From NCBI RefSeq assembly GCF_002903145.1, contig NZ_PPDJ01000011.1, forward strand, positions 24,656 to 88,655: a DNA stretch of 64,000 nt, read 5' to 3'. A program made the translations under genes and the position numbers. This stretch comes from Halobacteriovorax sp. DA5 (GTDB lineage: Bacteria; Bdellovibrionota; Bacteriovoracia; Bacteriovoracales; Bacteriovoracaceae). Every line of letters starts with the position of its first letter. Positions within the stretch are counted from its first letter, which is position 1. Positions 1-7,491 of the stretch are shown here, one piece after another. The notes beneath the pieces are model-generated. The model was not told where the DNA came from. It did no database searches and saw only the letters and a list, made by a program, of their open reading frames with translations.

Positions 1-786
1 ATTACTGATGAAGGAGACATCAACGAAGAAGCTTATGTGAAGCTTCTTTCTGAAGGTAATGTAAAACTAGTTTCAATGGCCCATATTTCAAATAGCCTTG
101 GAACAGTTAACAATATCAAAAAATACATTAAGCTTGCACATGATAATGGTGCCTACTTTTGCGTTGATGCTGCACAGTCGATTGCGCATGAAAAGATTGA
201 CGTTCAAGACTTAAATTGCGACTTCCTCGCCTTCTCATCTCACAAGATGTTTGGACCAACTGGAATTGGCGCACTATATGGTAAAGAGAAACTTCTTGAA
301 TCTATGCCACCTTACCAAGGTGGTGGTGATATGATCGATGTTGTGACAATTGAGAAAACAACTTATAACGATCTTCCACATAAATTTGAAGCTGGTACAC
401 CTCATATTGCTGGTGGTATCGGGCTTAAACCAGCAGTTGATTTCATCGTTAATTGTGACCTCGATGTTATTAAGAGTTATGAAAAAGAGCTTCTTGATTA
501 TGCAACAAAACAAATTCTTGAGGTTGAAAAGGTTCGCTTAATTGGGACAGCAAAAGAGAAGGCCTCTGTTCTATCATTTGTCGTTGAAGGCGCTCACCCA
601 CACGATCTAGGAACACTTTTAGATCGCCAAGGTGTTGCAATTAGAACTGGTCACCACTGTACGCAACCATTAATGAAAAGGTTCGGAATCGGTGCTACTG
701 CAAGGGCCTCGTTCTCGTTGTATAATACAAAAGAAGAAATTGATAATTTTATAAAAGCACTACATAAGGCCATCAACTTCCTATAA
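1..786 (+). CDS. sufS: Cysteine desulfurase SufS, 5'-truncated by window edge
   Basis: This is a PLP-dependent group II cysteine desulfurase that takes sulfur from cysteine for Fe-S cluster assembly in the cytoplasm. The reading frame is open from base 1, so the gene starts outside the window. The GTG at 37 is an internal valine, not a start. The PLP lysine is visible in FSSHKMFGPTG (visible codon 82). The persulfide cysteine lies in RTGHHCTQPLM (visible codon 220), the pattern of SufS rather than IscS. nfuA follows after 27 bp, so the two probably form the end of a suf operon lying to the left. Confidence 0.95.
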   Translation: MTDEGDINEEAYVKLLSEGNVKLVSMAHISNSLGTVNNIKKYIKLAHDNGAYFCVDAAQSIAHEKIDVQDLNCDFLAFSSHKMFGPTGIGALYGKEKLLESMPPYQGGGDMIDVVTIEKTTYNDLPHKFEAGTPHIAGGIGLKPAVDFIVNCDLDVIKSYEKELLDYATKQILEVEKVRLIGTAKEKASVLSFVVEGAHPHDLGTLLDRQGVAIRTGHHCTQPLMKRFGIGATARASFSLYNTKEEIDNFIKALHKAINFL

Positions 787-813
787 GAAGTTAAGGTAAC
801 AAAGGTAAAGTAT

Positions 814-1377
814 ATGAGTGAAGTAACAATCGACATTCAACCAACACCAAACCCAAATGCACTTAAGTTCATTTTAAATCAAAATGTAAAAGCATCTGGT
901 TCTTCAACTTTTAGAACACCAATGGAGTGTGGAGAGGTTAACCTAGGAGTTAATCTTTTTACAATTCGTGGAATTGACCAATTACACTTTTTTGAAAATG
1001 TTATCACAGTGACAAAATTCAATTATGAAGATTGGGATGATATTGAGCCAAAGATCCTTGAAACAATCAAGCACGATCTACCAAATCACAATCCAGAATA
1101 CGAAGAATTTGATCCAGAAAAAGAGCGTCGTGAAAACCTACCTCAAGAGCTAAAAGATATTGAGGCCGTACTTGATCGTACAGTTAGACAATACCTACAA
1201 GCTGACGGTGGAGATATTCAGACTGTTTCTTATGAAGACAATATTCTACTTGTTCGTTATCAAGGTGCATGTGGGACTTGCCCATCATCGACAACTGGAA
1301 CTCTTGAGGCAATTAAGTCAACTCTAAGAGCAGAGTATAATCCAGCGATTGATGTTTACATTGCCCCTGATTGGTAA
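814..1377 (+). CDS. nfuA: NfuA-type Fe-S cluster carrier
   Basis: This 187-residue protein delivers Fe-S clusters to apo-proteins. Residues 1-85 form the Nfu N-terminal domain, with the characteristic TPNPNALKF near the start. Residues 112-187 form the NifU C-terminal domain with the cluster-binding CGTC pair (C153 and C156). A short acidic linker joins them. This two-domain layout is like eukaryotic NFU1 and bacterial Nfu. It follows sufS closely with an AAAGGTAAAG ribosome binding site, which supports co-transcription and a role in the same SUF pathway. Confidence 0.93.
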   Translation: MSEVTIDIQPTPNPNALKFILNQNVKASGSSTFRTPMECGEVNLGVNLFTIRGIDQLHFFENVITVTKFNYEDWDDIEPKILETIKHDLPNHNPEYEEFDPEKERRENLPQELKDIEAVLDRTVRQYLQADGGDIQTVSYEDNILLVRYQGACGTCPSSTTGTLEAIKSTLRAEYNPAIDVYIAPDW

Positions 1378-1576
1378 CGCCCGCGTCATTGACTGGCATA
1401 GGCCAGTCAATGGGACGCTGCGCGCGCGCCCCTAATCTTTAGCTTGCCAATAAATACGAGAGCGAGGGTTCAGTCTGCTTCGGCTCCTGCCTCCCGCAGA
1501 CATACAGGTCATCGTGACCATAACGCCCGAGCGGTTCGTCACAGGCGCCAATGGCACAAACTATTTCAAAAATCAC
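1378..1576. other. GC-rich, hairpin-rich intergenic stretch
   Basis: These 199 bases between convergent genes are far more GC-rich than the surroundings, with a GCGCGCGCGCC run near 1420. Several inverted repeats are visible: the 11-bp hairpin at 1387-1412, GTCTGC with GCAGAC at about 1477-1502, and GGTCA-TCG-TGACC near 1507-1519. I see no credible reading frame. It could be a repeated intergenic element or a structured RNA. The sequence alone does not decide. Confidence 0.4.
1387..1412. terminator. 11-bp perfect hairpin after nfuA
   Basis: The sequence shows a perfect 11-bp stem (CATTGACTGGC with its complement) around an ATAG loop. It is extended by an outer GCGT/ACGC pairing across a GG bulge. 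It lies 10 bp after the nfuA stop and faces a convergent gene. There is no U tract, so it may act as a weak or Rho-assisted terminator, or as part of the structured GC-rich stretch around it. Confidence 0.4.
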
Positions 1577-2245
1577 CTACCCAACAATCGAATAGATAAT
1601 CATAAAGTGCAACGTCGCGGCCACACAAACGAATAGATGAAATAATTCATGATAACCAAACCACTTGGCATACCTACCAGGCTTCTTTAATCCGTAAAAA
1701 ATAGCACCTATTGTATAGAGAACTCCACCAGAAATTAAGAGCGAGATATTTGTCATCCCTAATTTTGGGATAAGCTCAGATAAATATGGAAGAACCATGT
1801 AGCCAGGTATCAGATAAATAATTGCACTTACCTTCTCAGGTAAATTTGGAAAGAAGATTGATTTTAAGATACCAATTGCAGCAACAGTCCAAATACTAAT
1901 AAGCAAAGTCGAACCGGACTCTCCATTTAAAACAAGAAGAGTTATAGGCGTACAAGTTCCTGCAATCATCACGTAAATAGCACTATGATCTAGCCTGCCA
2001 AGAAGGTCTCGTGCTTTAGGCTCCCAATGAATTCGGTGATAGAAGGCACTCACTCCAAGCATCATTAGAAGGCCTAGAGAATAGATGATAGTCGAAATAT
2101 ACTGAGTGGTATTTACACTTTTAGCTATGAGAAGTGAACAGGCTCCAAGGGAGATAAAGAACATGGCCTGATGAGACCAACCTCTGAGAATGGGCTTTTG
2201 CTTGGCTTTTTGCATATAAGGAGCATACCCTCGATAAGCGTTCAA
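1577..2245 (-). CDS. Hemolysin III / YqfA (PAQR-family) membrane protein
   Basis: This is a seven-helix integral membrane protein of the hemolysin III family, which belongs to the PAQR superfamily of putative metal-dependent membrane hydrolases. Family landmarks are GVSAFYHRIHW, LDHSAIYVMIAGTCTP and the C-terminal HELFHLFVCVAATLHF; the histidines and aspartate are the likely zinc site. The longest frame starts with TTG at 2245. An ATG at 2215 (residue 11) is an equally good start, and neither has a strong Shine-Dalgarno. The cellular role is unproven despite the name, and nothing nearby points to toxin function. Confidence 0.88.
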   Translation of the reverse strand: MNAYRGYAPYMQKAKQKPILRGWSHQAMFFISLGACSLLIAKSVNTTQYISTIIYSLGLLMMLGVSAFYHRIHWEPKARDLLGRLDHSAIYVMIAGTCTPITLLVLNGESGSTLLISIWTVAAIGILKSIFFPNLPEKVSAIIYLIPGYMVLPYLSELIPKLGMTNISLLISGGVLYTIGAIFYGLKKPGRYAKWFGYHELFHLFVCVAATLHFMIIYSIVG

Positions 2246-2311
2246 CTAAAGCCAAGGCCCAAGATTTTACATTTATATTACATTGTTACAACAGCTGTTG
2301 TAGAGCATGTT

Positions 2312-2545
2312 CTATAAATCAGAAAATTTCATTTTGATTAATTCTTTTTTTACAACACCAAGAAGCTCGCGACACTCGCCTTCTTCAAGGCCATATAATT
2401 TATGAGAAGTTTGTAGCTCTTTTGGTTCTTTGAAATCATTTTTAAAACTTTGCAATCTGTTATTAAGATTATTTCTAAGCGTTCTCATTTGCTTTGGCGT
2501 GTATTCTTTAATTTCTTCTAATAATTCTTGTAGTCTTTTAGACAT
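2312..2545 (-). CDS. Small hypothetical protein, 77 aa
   Basis: I do not recognise this protein. It is a highly charged, predicted all-helical polypeptide rich in Lys, Glu, Leu and Asn, with no signal peptide or membrane segment. The evidence that it is real is a good AGAGGTAG ribosome binding site just before the ATG and a clean frame with no overlapping competitor. A REP-like repeat lies just upstream (2566-2597), within what may be its 5' region. Confidence 0.6.
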   Translation of the reverse strand: MSKRLQELLEEIKEYTPKQMRTLRNNLNNRLQSFKNDFKEPKELQTSHKLYGLEEGECRELLGVVKKELIKMKFSDL

Positions 2546-2565
2546 TTTCTACCTCTTACTAATCT

Positions 2566-2597
2566 TGCAATGCATCCGAATTAGGATTCAGGCACCT
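2566..2597. repeat. Solo REP-like copy of the transposase-element end
   Basis: This stretch shares the 12-base block TGCAATGCATCC, then GAA, then CAGG.ACCT, with the right end of the transposase unit at 10526-10557. By hand alignment about three quarters of positions match over the ~28-base end, with one missing C. It stands alone between genes, as REP-like sequences mobilised or recognised by RAYT proteins do. That it is such an element is inference. Confidence 0.5.
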
Positions 2598-2742
2598 TAC
2601 ATAAATTCCTAAACTGTGTAAAATTAAAATAAATTGTATTGATCAAATCAATTAAAACTATGACCATTAAGTATTTTCTTATAGACACCAATAGTTTGAT
2701 GTGCCAAACTTATATTTAACAACTCTAACAAAGGGGTAATTT

Positions 2743-2892
2743 ATGATGATTAACAACTGCTACCGTCTACTTTGTGAAATCACGAAACTAGAGAAAAAAC
2801 TTGAAGAGATTCAAGCTGTGGCCCAGTCCCATGGAGTTGAAATTGATGCCAATGAGATCTTAGAAGACCTCATTAAGGCACAGGCCAGCTAA
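2743..2892 (+). CDS. Very small hypothetical protein, 49 aa
   Basis: The frame starts with a double ATG behind AAAGGGG, a strong ribosome binding site, and encodes 49 residues beginning MMINNCYRLLCEITK. The middle (KLEKKLEEIQAVAQ) looks like a short amphipathic or coiled-coil helix. There are two cysteines near the start. It sits alone in a gap and its stop overlaps a small hairpin (2883-2902) shared with the convergent hemF. The function is unknown. The strong start signals make it a likely real gene. Confidence 0.55.
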   Translation: MMINNCYRLLCEITKLEKKLEEIQAVAQSHGVEIDANEILEDLIKAQAS

Positions 2893-2895
2893 AAG

Positions 2896-3795
2896 CTAGG
2901 CCCAGTCCTTTGGATAGTAATACTCCATCATCTTCTTATGCTCTGGCTTTGTTGGCTCGTAACGATAAGTAAACTTCACTCTCTTTGGTAGTGAAATTAA
3001 AATTGAATCTGTACGGCCATTAGATTTAAGACCAAAGTGAGTTCCTCTATCATGAAGAAGATTAAACTCAACGTAGCGGCCACGACGATGTAATTGGAAA
3101 TCCACATCTTCATCATCGAAGGCTTCATTCATTCTCTTCTCAACAAGTGGGAAGTAAGACTTGATAAAGTTTGAAGAAATCTCTTTAAACATGGCCAGGT
3201 CTTTAACAGGGTCACCTGAAAAGAAATGGTCGTAGAAGAATCCACCGACTCCACGCATTTCGTCTTCTCTGTGCTTATTTACAAAATACTTATCACAACG
3301 ATTCTTCCAATCATCCCAGTATCCATATGGTTCACAGGCGTCCTTCCAAACCTTGTGAAAGTACTCAAAGTCTTCTTCGTGTGGAAAGTAAGGAGTTAGG
3401 TCTGCTCCACCACCAAACCAAATTTTTGAACCGGCCTGAATCATACGAAAATTTGCATGAGTTGTTGGAACTTTTGGATTTGTCGGGTGAATGATGAGAG
3501 AAATTCCCGTTGCCCACATTTGATTATTATCACCACCAATATTAGCAGCAAATTTAGGATCAACTTCACCAGAAACAAGAGATGTATTTACACCAGCGTT
3601 CTCAAAGATCTCTCCTTCAAAAGCGCGAGTGATTCCACCACCGCCAGGATTTCCAGCGTAGTCTTTTCTCTCCCAAATATCTTCATTTAAGTTAATTTTT
3701 CTATCGATTCTCTTAAGTTCGTCACTAATCTGATTCTGTAAAGTTTTAACATGTTCGGCAAATTCTGATTTGATATTTTCAATATCGTAAGACAT
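2896..3795 (-). CDS. hemF: Oxygen-dependent coproporphyrinogen III oxidase
   Basis: HemF performs the oxygen-dependent decarboxylation of coproporphyrinogen III to protoporphyrinogen IX in heme synthesis. At 299 residues it has the normal family length. Conserved blocks are visible throughout: NPGGGGITRAFEG, THANFRMI, WFGGGADLTPYF, GGFFYDHFF, and RRGRYVEFNLLHDRGT near the C-terminus. It appears to be a single-gene unit; no other heme gene is adjacent. Its presence implies oxygen-based heme synthesis. Confidence 0.97.
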   Translation of the reverse strand: MSYDIENIKSEFAEHVKTLQNQISDELKRIDRKINLNEDIWERKDYAGNPGGGGITRAFEGEIFENAGVNTSLVSGEVDPKFAANIGGDNNQMWATGISLIIHPTNPKVPTTHANFRMIQAGSKIWFGGGADLTPYFPHEEDFEYFHKVWKDACEPYGYWDDWKNRCDKYFVNKHREDEMRGVGGFFYDHFFSGDPVKDLAMFKEISSNFIKSYFPLVEKRMNEAFDDEDVDFQLHRRGRYVEFNLLHDRGTHFGLKSNGRTDSILISLPKRVKFTYRYEPTKPEHKKMMEYYYPKDWA

Positions 3796-3877
3796 GGCTA
3801 AAATCCTAGTTAGTTATTTTTTAAAAACCCAATATATCAGAAAAGAACTGATATGATAATTATCAGGAGTAGAATTA

Positions 3878-4237
3878 ATGCTTTATTATCACAATCCAAG
3901 ATGCTCTAAGAGTCGCCAAGGTCTAGAATATTTAGAACATAAAGGCATCCAAGAAGGTGTTGGCTTTAGGGTTAAAGAATATCTGAAAGATGGGGTTGAG
4001 GAAAAAGAGTTTATCGACTTAGTGAAATACACAGGTCTAGCTCCACTAGAAGGTCTAATTCGTACAAAAGAAGCGCTATTTAAGGACCTAGGTCTTGCAG
4101 GTAAAGAGTTATCGAATATTGAATGGGCCAAAATCGTTCACGAAAACCCAAAGCTTCTTGAGCGTCCAATCCTTGTTAATGATAACAAGAAAGCGGTAAT
4201 CGGTAGACCGACAGAGAATTTCGATACAATTATCTAA
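3878..4237 (+). CDS. ArsC-family (arsenate reductase-like) thioredoxin-fold protein
   Basis: This is a 119-residue protein of the glutaredoxin-coupled ArsC/YfgD family. The active-site cysteine is C9 in HNPRCSKSR, and the oxyanion-binding arginine is R96 in RPILV, followed by AVIGRP. Members reduce arsenate with glutathione, but chromosomal stand-alone copies like this one, without arsR or an arsenite pump nearby, may have other redox roles. The start is supported by CAGGAG upstream. A clear hairpin terminator follows. Confidence 0.88.
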   Translation: MLYYHNPRCSKSRQGLEYLEHKGIQEGVGFRVKEYLKDGVEEKEFIDLVKYTGLAPLEGLIRTKEALFKDLGLAGKELSNIEWAKIVHENPKLLERPILVNDNKKAVIGRPTENFDTII

Positions 4238-4254
4238 GTACTCTAAATTACGTA

Positions 4255-4290
4255 TTGTGGCAGTTCACTCTGCCACAAGTTCTTGTCATA
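4255..4290 (+). terminator. Hairpin terminator after the arsC-like gene
   Basis: A perfect 9-bp stem (TTGTGGCAG with its complement) closes a 6-base loop at 4255-4278. A moderately T-rich tail (GTTCTTGTC) follows. Confidence 0.5.
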
Positions 4291-4409
4291 TCAGAAAGTT
4301 AGCCCAATCCAAACTCCCTTTATTTTTAGCCATTTACACAAGTTTCAGCTTAAGAAATTAGTTTGATCTACGATAAGTATAAATGAGATTGATTTTGTGG
4401 GGACTCATT

Positions 4410-5753
4410 ATGAAGGTACTAAGACTTGTAATTTTATCTGTAGCAATTTTAGCGAATATTTCTGTCTTGAATGCAAATTCGGAAAAGGGTGTCGCCAAAG
4501 TTATGAAAGTAAGAGGAAATGTCTTTTACTCCCAAACTAAAAAGCCACTAGCGAAGGGAGATTGGGTACCAGAGGGTGCTAAGATTACGACCAAGGCCCG
4601 AAGCTTTGTAAAGCTACTCTTTATCGACAAATCAAATCTTACTCTCGGTGCGAATTCAGAAGTTGAAGTGGAGCAATTCCCAAAAAAGAAAGCAGGAATT
4701 ATCAATCTTATTAATGGTCAACTTCGTTCAAAAGTATCTAAGAATTACCTAGAGATCGACAAGAAGAAATCAAAGCTTTTCATTAAAACTAAAACTGCGG
4801 CCATGGGTGTACGTGGTACTGATTTCCAAGTTAACTTTAACCCTACCAATAATAATACGACACTTATTACATTTGAAGGTGCCGTTGCGATGGGTTCACT
4901 TACTAACTTTAAGAAGAGCCGCTTCCTACAAGACAGACTTGAGAAGGTTGTTTCATCACCTACTTCAGTTATGGTTCGCCAAGGACAGCTTTCGGGGGTT
5001 ATGCCAAAGGTTGATTCAAAACCAATGGCACCGGTAAAAATTAATAAACAACAGCTAAAGGCCCTTGAGGCAAATGATGGATCTAAAACATCATCAAATG
5101 ACGATCAAAAGAAATCAGAGAAAAAACAGATGAGTCGAAATATCATTCCTCCAGGAATGGATAGCTCAAAGTTTAGTGGAGCAGGTGGATCTGAGATCAT
5201 GGGACAAATGGCCAAGGCCGACGCTAGTATCAAAATTCCTAGTGCACAAGCTGCTACAACGATAGCTTCATCAAGAGTGCAGACAAAAGGAACAATGACC
5301 GAAGGTGGTTATGTCGATACGAATAATGTTCTCTATATTCCACCACCAAAAAATGCTCCAGTAGACCCAATGACTAATGAAGTTATTGTTCCTATTCAGA
5401 TGGGAAGCTTCGATAAGGACACTGGTGAGTATAAGAATGACTTCTATGTGGTAAATGAAAATGGAGATATGATTCCAAAAGACCCAGTAATCACTGTTAA
5501 CCGCATACCTGCTTCTGATGGGACTGCGCCAGAGCTCGTACCGACTGGACCAATCAATATCTTCGATCAAGACGAAGTTGATGAATTTGACGATCCAATA
5601 GGCGCTCCTATTCCTTCAGACGATACAAAGCCACTTGATGGTGGCCCAGATATTATGGAAACGACAATGGATGATCGCGACCAAATGCTTGATCAAACAA
5701 ATACGACTTCAACAAATCGAGCACGTGTTAAAGTCATCCTTGATCGCCAATAA
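4410..5753 (+). CDS. Secreted FecR-domain protein
   Basis: The start is placed at the ATG at 4410, behind GGGGACTC, because it gives a clean signal peptide (residues 1-22); an upstream in-frame ATG at 4383 does not. Residues ~26-150 form a FecR domain: VRGNVFYSQTKKPLAKGD, KLLFIDKSNLTLG, and the diagnostic TKTAAMGVRGTDFQV. The rest (to residue 447) is polar, proline- and Asp-rich and probably disordered. FecR domains sense or relay signals in the periplasm. With a TPR/barrel protein and a CHASE2 cyclase next door, this protein is plausibly the periplasmic partner of that cyclase (inference). Confidence 0.85.
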   Translation: MKVLRLVILSVAILANISVLNANSEKGVAKVMKVRGNVFYSQTKKPLAKGDWVPEGAKITTKARSFVKLLFIDKSNLTLGANSEVEVEQFPKKKAGIINLINGQLRSKVSKNYLEIDKKKSKLFIKTKTAAMGVRGTDFQVNFNPTNNNTTLITFEGAVAMGSLTNFKKSRFLQDRLEKVVSSPTSVMVRQGQLSGVMPKVDSKPMAPVKINKQQLKALEANDGSKTSSNDDQKKSEKKQMSRNIIPPGMDSSKFSGAGGSEIMGQMAKADASIKIPSAQAATTIASSRVQTKGTMTEGGYVDTNNVLYIPPPKNAPVDPMTNEVIVPIQMGSFDKDTGEYKNDFYVVNENGDMIPKDPVITVNRIPASDGTAPELVPTGPINIFDQDEVDEFDDPIGAPIPSDDTKPLDGGPDIMETTMDDRDQMLDQTNTTSTNRARVKVILDRQ

Positions 5754-5777
5754 ATAACCGAGTTCTAAATTCAGATA

Positions 5778-5805
5778 TGGCCACAGCTAATTAGCTCTGT
5801 GGCCA
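5778..5805 (+). terminator. Intercistronic hairpin between the FecR and TPR/barrel genes
   Basis: The stem TGGCCACAG / CTGTGGCCA has 9 perfect base pairs. Its 10-base loop contains the further palindrome AGCTAATTAGCT. It lacks a U tract, so it may be a transcript-stabilising or attenuating hairpin rather than a true terminator. Confidence 0.4.
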
Positions 5806-5888
5806 AATTCCCTCTATTCAATTGTCCTATTTATCAGTAAAATTATTTATAAATACCTAGATTTTAATAAAAAGTTAAAGGACTGACT

Positions 5889-7469
5889 TTGAAAAAAATT
5901 TTTATCGCACTGGCCTTAGCTAGTATCACATCAGTGGGACTTGCCCAGAGCATGACTCCTGTTTACCGTGCATTTGAAAACTCAGATTACGAGAAAGTTA
6001 TCGAGTTACTTAACTCTCCAAATTATAAGAATTTTAAAAGTGCGAAGTCACCTGGTGTACGAGACTACCTGCTGGGGATTTCTTACTCTCGTATTCAAGA
6101 ATATAACAAGGCGATTGAAGCATTTAATTCTGCGCTAAAAAAAGGAAACAAGGCCAGTGAGCTCTACTATGAATTAGGACAGGCCAACTTTGCGATTAAC
6201 AATTTAGATAGTGCCATTGAAAACTTTAAAAAGTCAGAGAAGGCCAAGTATAAAGTCGAACAATCAAATTACTATATCGCCTATATCTATCAGCTTAAAG
6301 AAGAACCAAAGAATGCCAAAATCTACTTTAGACGACTTTTAAAAGACAAAAAAACTTCTAAAGAGATGAAGCAGATTTCATACTTTCAGATAGCAAATAT
6401 GAATTTAGAAATCGCCAGAGAGACAAGTCGAACCAGAGAAATAGTCGAAAAGTATATCCTGCCAGATTATTACAAGGCCATCGATCTTGACCCAAATAGT
6501 TCCACTGCTGATGATATTGATAATCGTATAAAAGAAATAAAAAAAGAATTCTTCTTAGAAGAGGATAAGCTTGTAAACGGAGATCCTCTACCAAGTGAAA
6601 GACTAAGCCTAAGTGTAGAAGAGAAAATTACATATGATAATAATGTGACCCTATCAGATGACCTTCCAAGTTCAACAGGCACGAATAAAGACTCTTTCAT
6701 TTCTCAAACTCGTTTTAATATTGATAAGGCTTTTAACTTTAAAAGAAGATATACAATTACACCTTCTTTAGAGATTAAGAATACAATCTATACAGATCGC
6801 GTTGATTCAGAAATTTATTCAAATGATAGTTATAATATCACTCCTGAAGTTGATATTGATTTCGCTTATCGCTACAATAAAAAGCCTGCTCGTTTTTTTA
6901 CAAATCTCATTTATGACTATCAAGCGAAAGATATTAATGCTCAAAAAAGTAAAGAGTTCAACTATCGCTCTCAGCAAATAGAGCTTGGTAGTGAGATGCC
7001 TTTTTTCGAAACGGGTAATACAACTCTAACTTTTAAGTATCAAACATATTCATACTATGTAGATAGTCTAGAGCGTAGCTCAATGATTCTTTCCGCTGAT
7101 CAAATTATCAAAAAGACCTACGGAATCTTTGTCTTATTATATCAATTTGATAGTAGTGATTACACAAACTCTCCAAACTTGAATACGACTTCTCACCTAT
7201 TTCGTGTTGATTATATTGTGCCAGGCCTTTTTCCAAATACTAGTTTCAATGCCGGACTTTCGACAAACTTCATTAGTTATGAAGATGCTGCAACTGATGC
7301 AAGTCGAGGGCTTGAGATGACGACTTCATTAAATGCAAAACTTACACGTGTTATTAACAGAAATTTTGCATTTGGTTTCGAGTATATCTACACAAATAAT
7401 AGCTCGGATGAAGACACAAGTAATTATACTGCCCATCAAACGGGTATTGACTTCTCTTATTATTACTAA
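5889..7469 (+). CDS. TPR protein with C-terminal outer-membrane beta-barrel
   Basis: Translation begins at TTG (5889) behind AAAGGA, and a signal peptide ends near AQS (residues 19-21). Residues ~25-230 are helical with TPR-like repeats (ALKKGNKASELYYELGQANF). From ~235 the pattern changes to alternating aromatic/polar strands ending FSYYY, a typical outer-membrane barrel end. TPR plus barrel resembles the SLAM/DUF560 layout, though the barrel here is shorter (~290 residues) and the family assignment is tentative. The cyclase gene starts 22 bp downstream, so co-transcription is likely. Confidence 0.75.
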   Translation: MKKIFIALALASITSVGLAQSMTPVYRAFENSDYEKVIELLNSPNYKNFKSAKSPGVRDYLLGISYSRIQEYNKAIEAFNSALKKGNKASELYYELGQANFAINNLDSAIENFKKSEKAKYKVEQSNYYIAYIYQLKEEPKNAKIYFRRLLKDKKTSKEMKQISYFQIANMNLEIARETSRTREIVEKYILPDYYKAIDLDPNSSTADDIDNRIKEIKKEFFLEEDKLVNGDPLPSERLSLSVEEKITYDNNVTLSDDLPSSTGTNKDSFISQTRFNIDKAFNFKRRYTITPSLEIKNTIYTDRVDSEIYSNDSYNITPEVDIDFAYRYNKKPARFFTNLIYDYQAKDINAQKSKEFNYRSQQIELGSEMPFFETGNTTLTFKYQTYSYYVDSLERSSMILSADQIIKKTYGIFVLLYQFDSSDYTNSPNLNTTSHLFRVDYIVPGLFPNTSFNAGLSTNFISYEDAATDASRGLEMTTSLNAKLTRVINRNFAFGFEYIYTNNSSDEDTSNYTAHQTGIDFSYYY

Positions 7470-7491
7470 GCATTAAGAAATACGGATTGCT

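Noticed and set aside
37..786. GTG at 37 as the start of sufS
   Set aside because: The frame is open from base 1 and the preceding codons continue normal SufS sequence; the GTG is internal and the gene is truncated by the window.
1420..1550. tRNA gene in the GC-rich gap
   Set aside because: GGTTCAG-like bases are present but no cloverleaf with acceptor stem and anticodon arm can be drawn.
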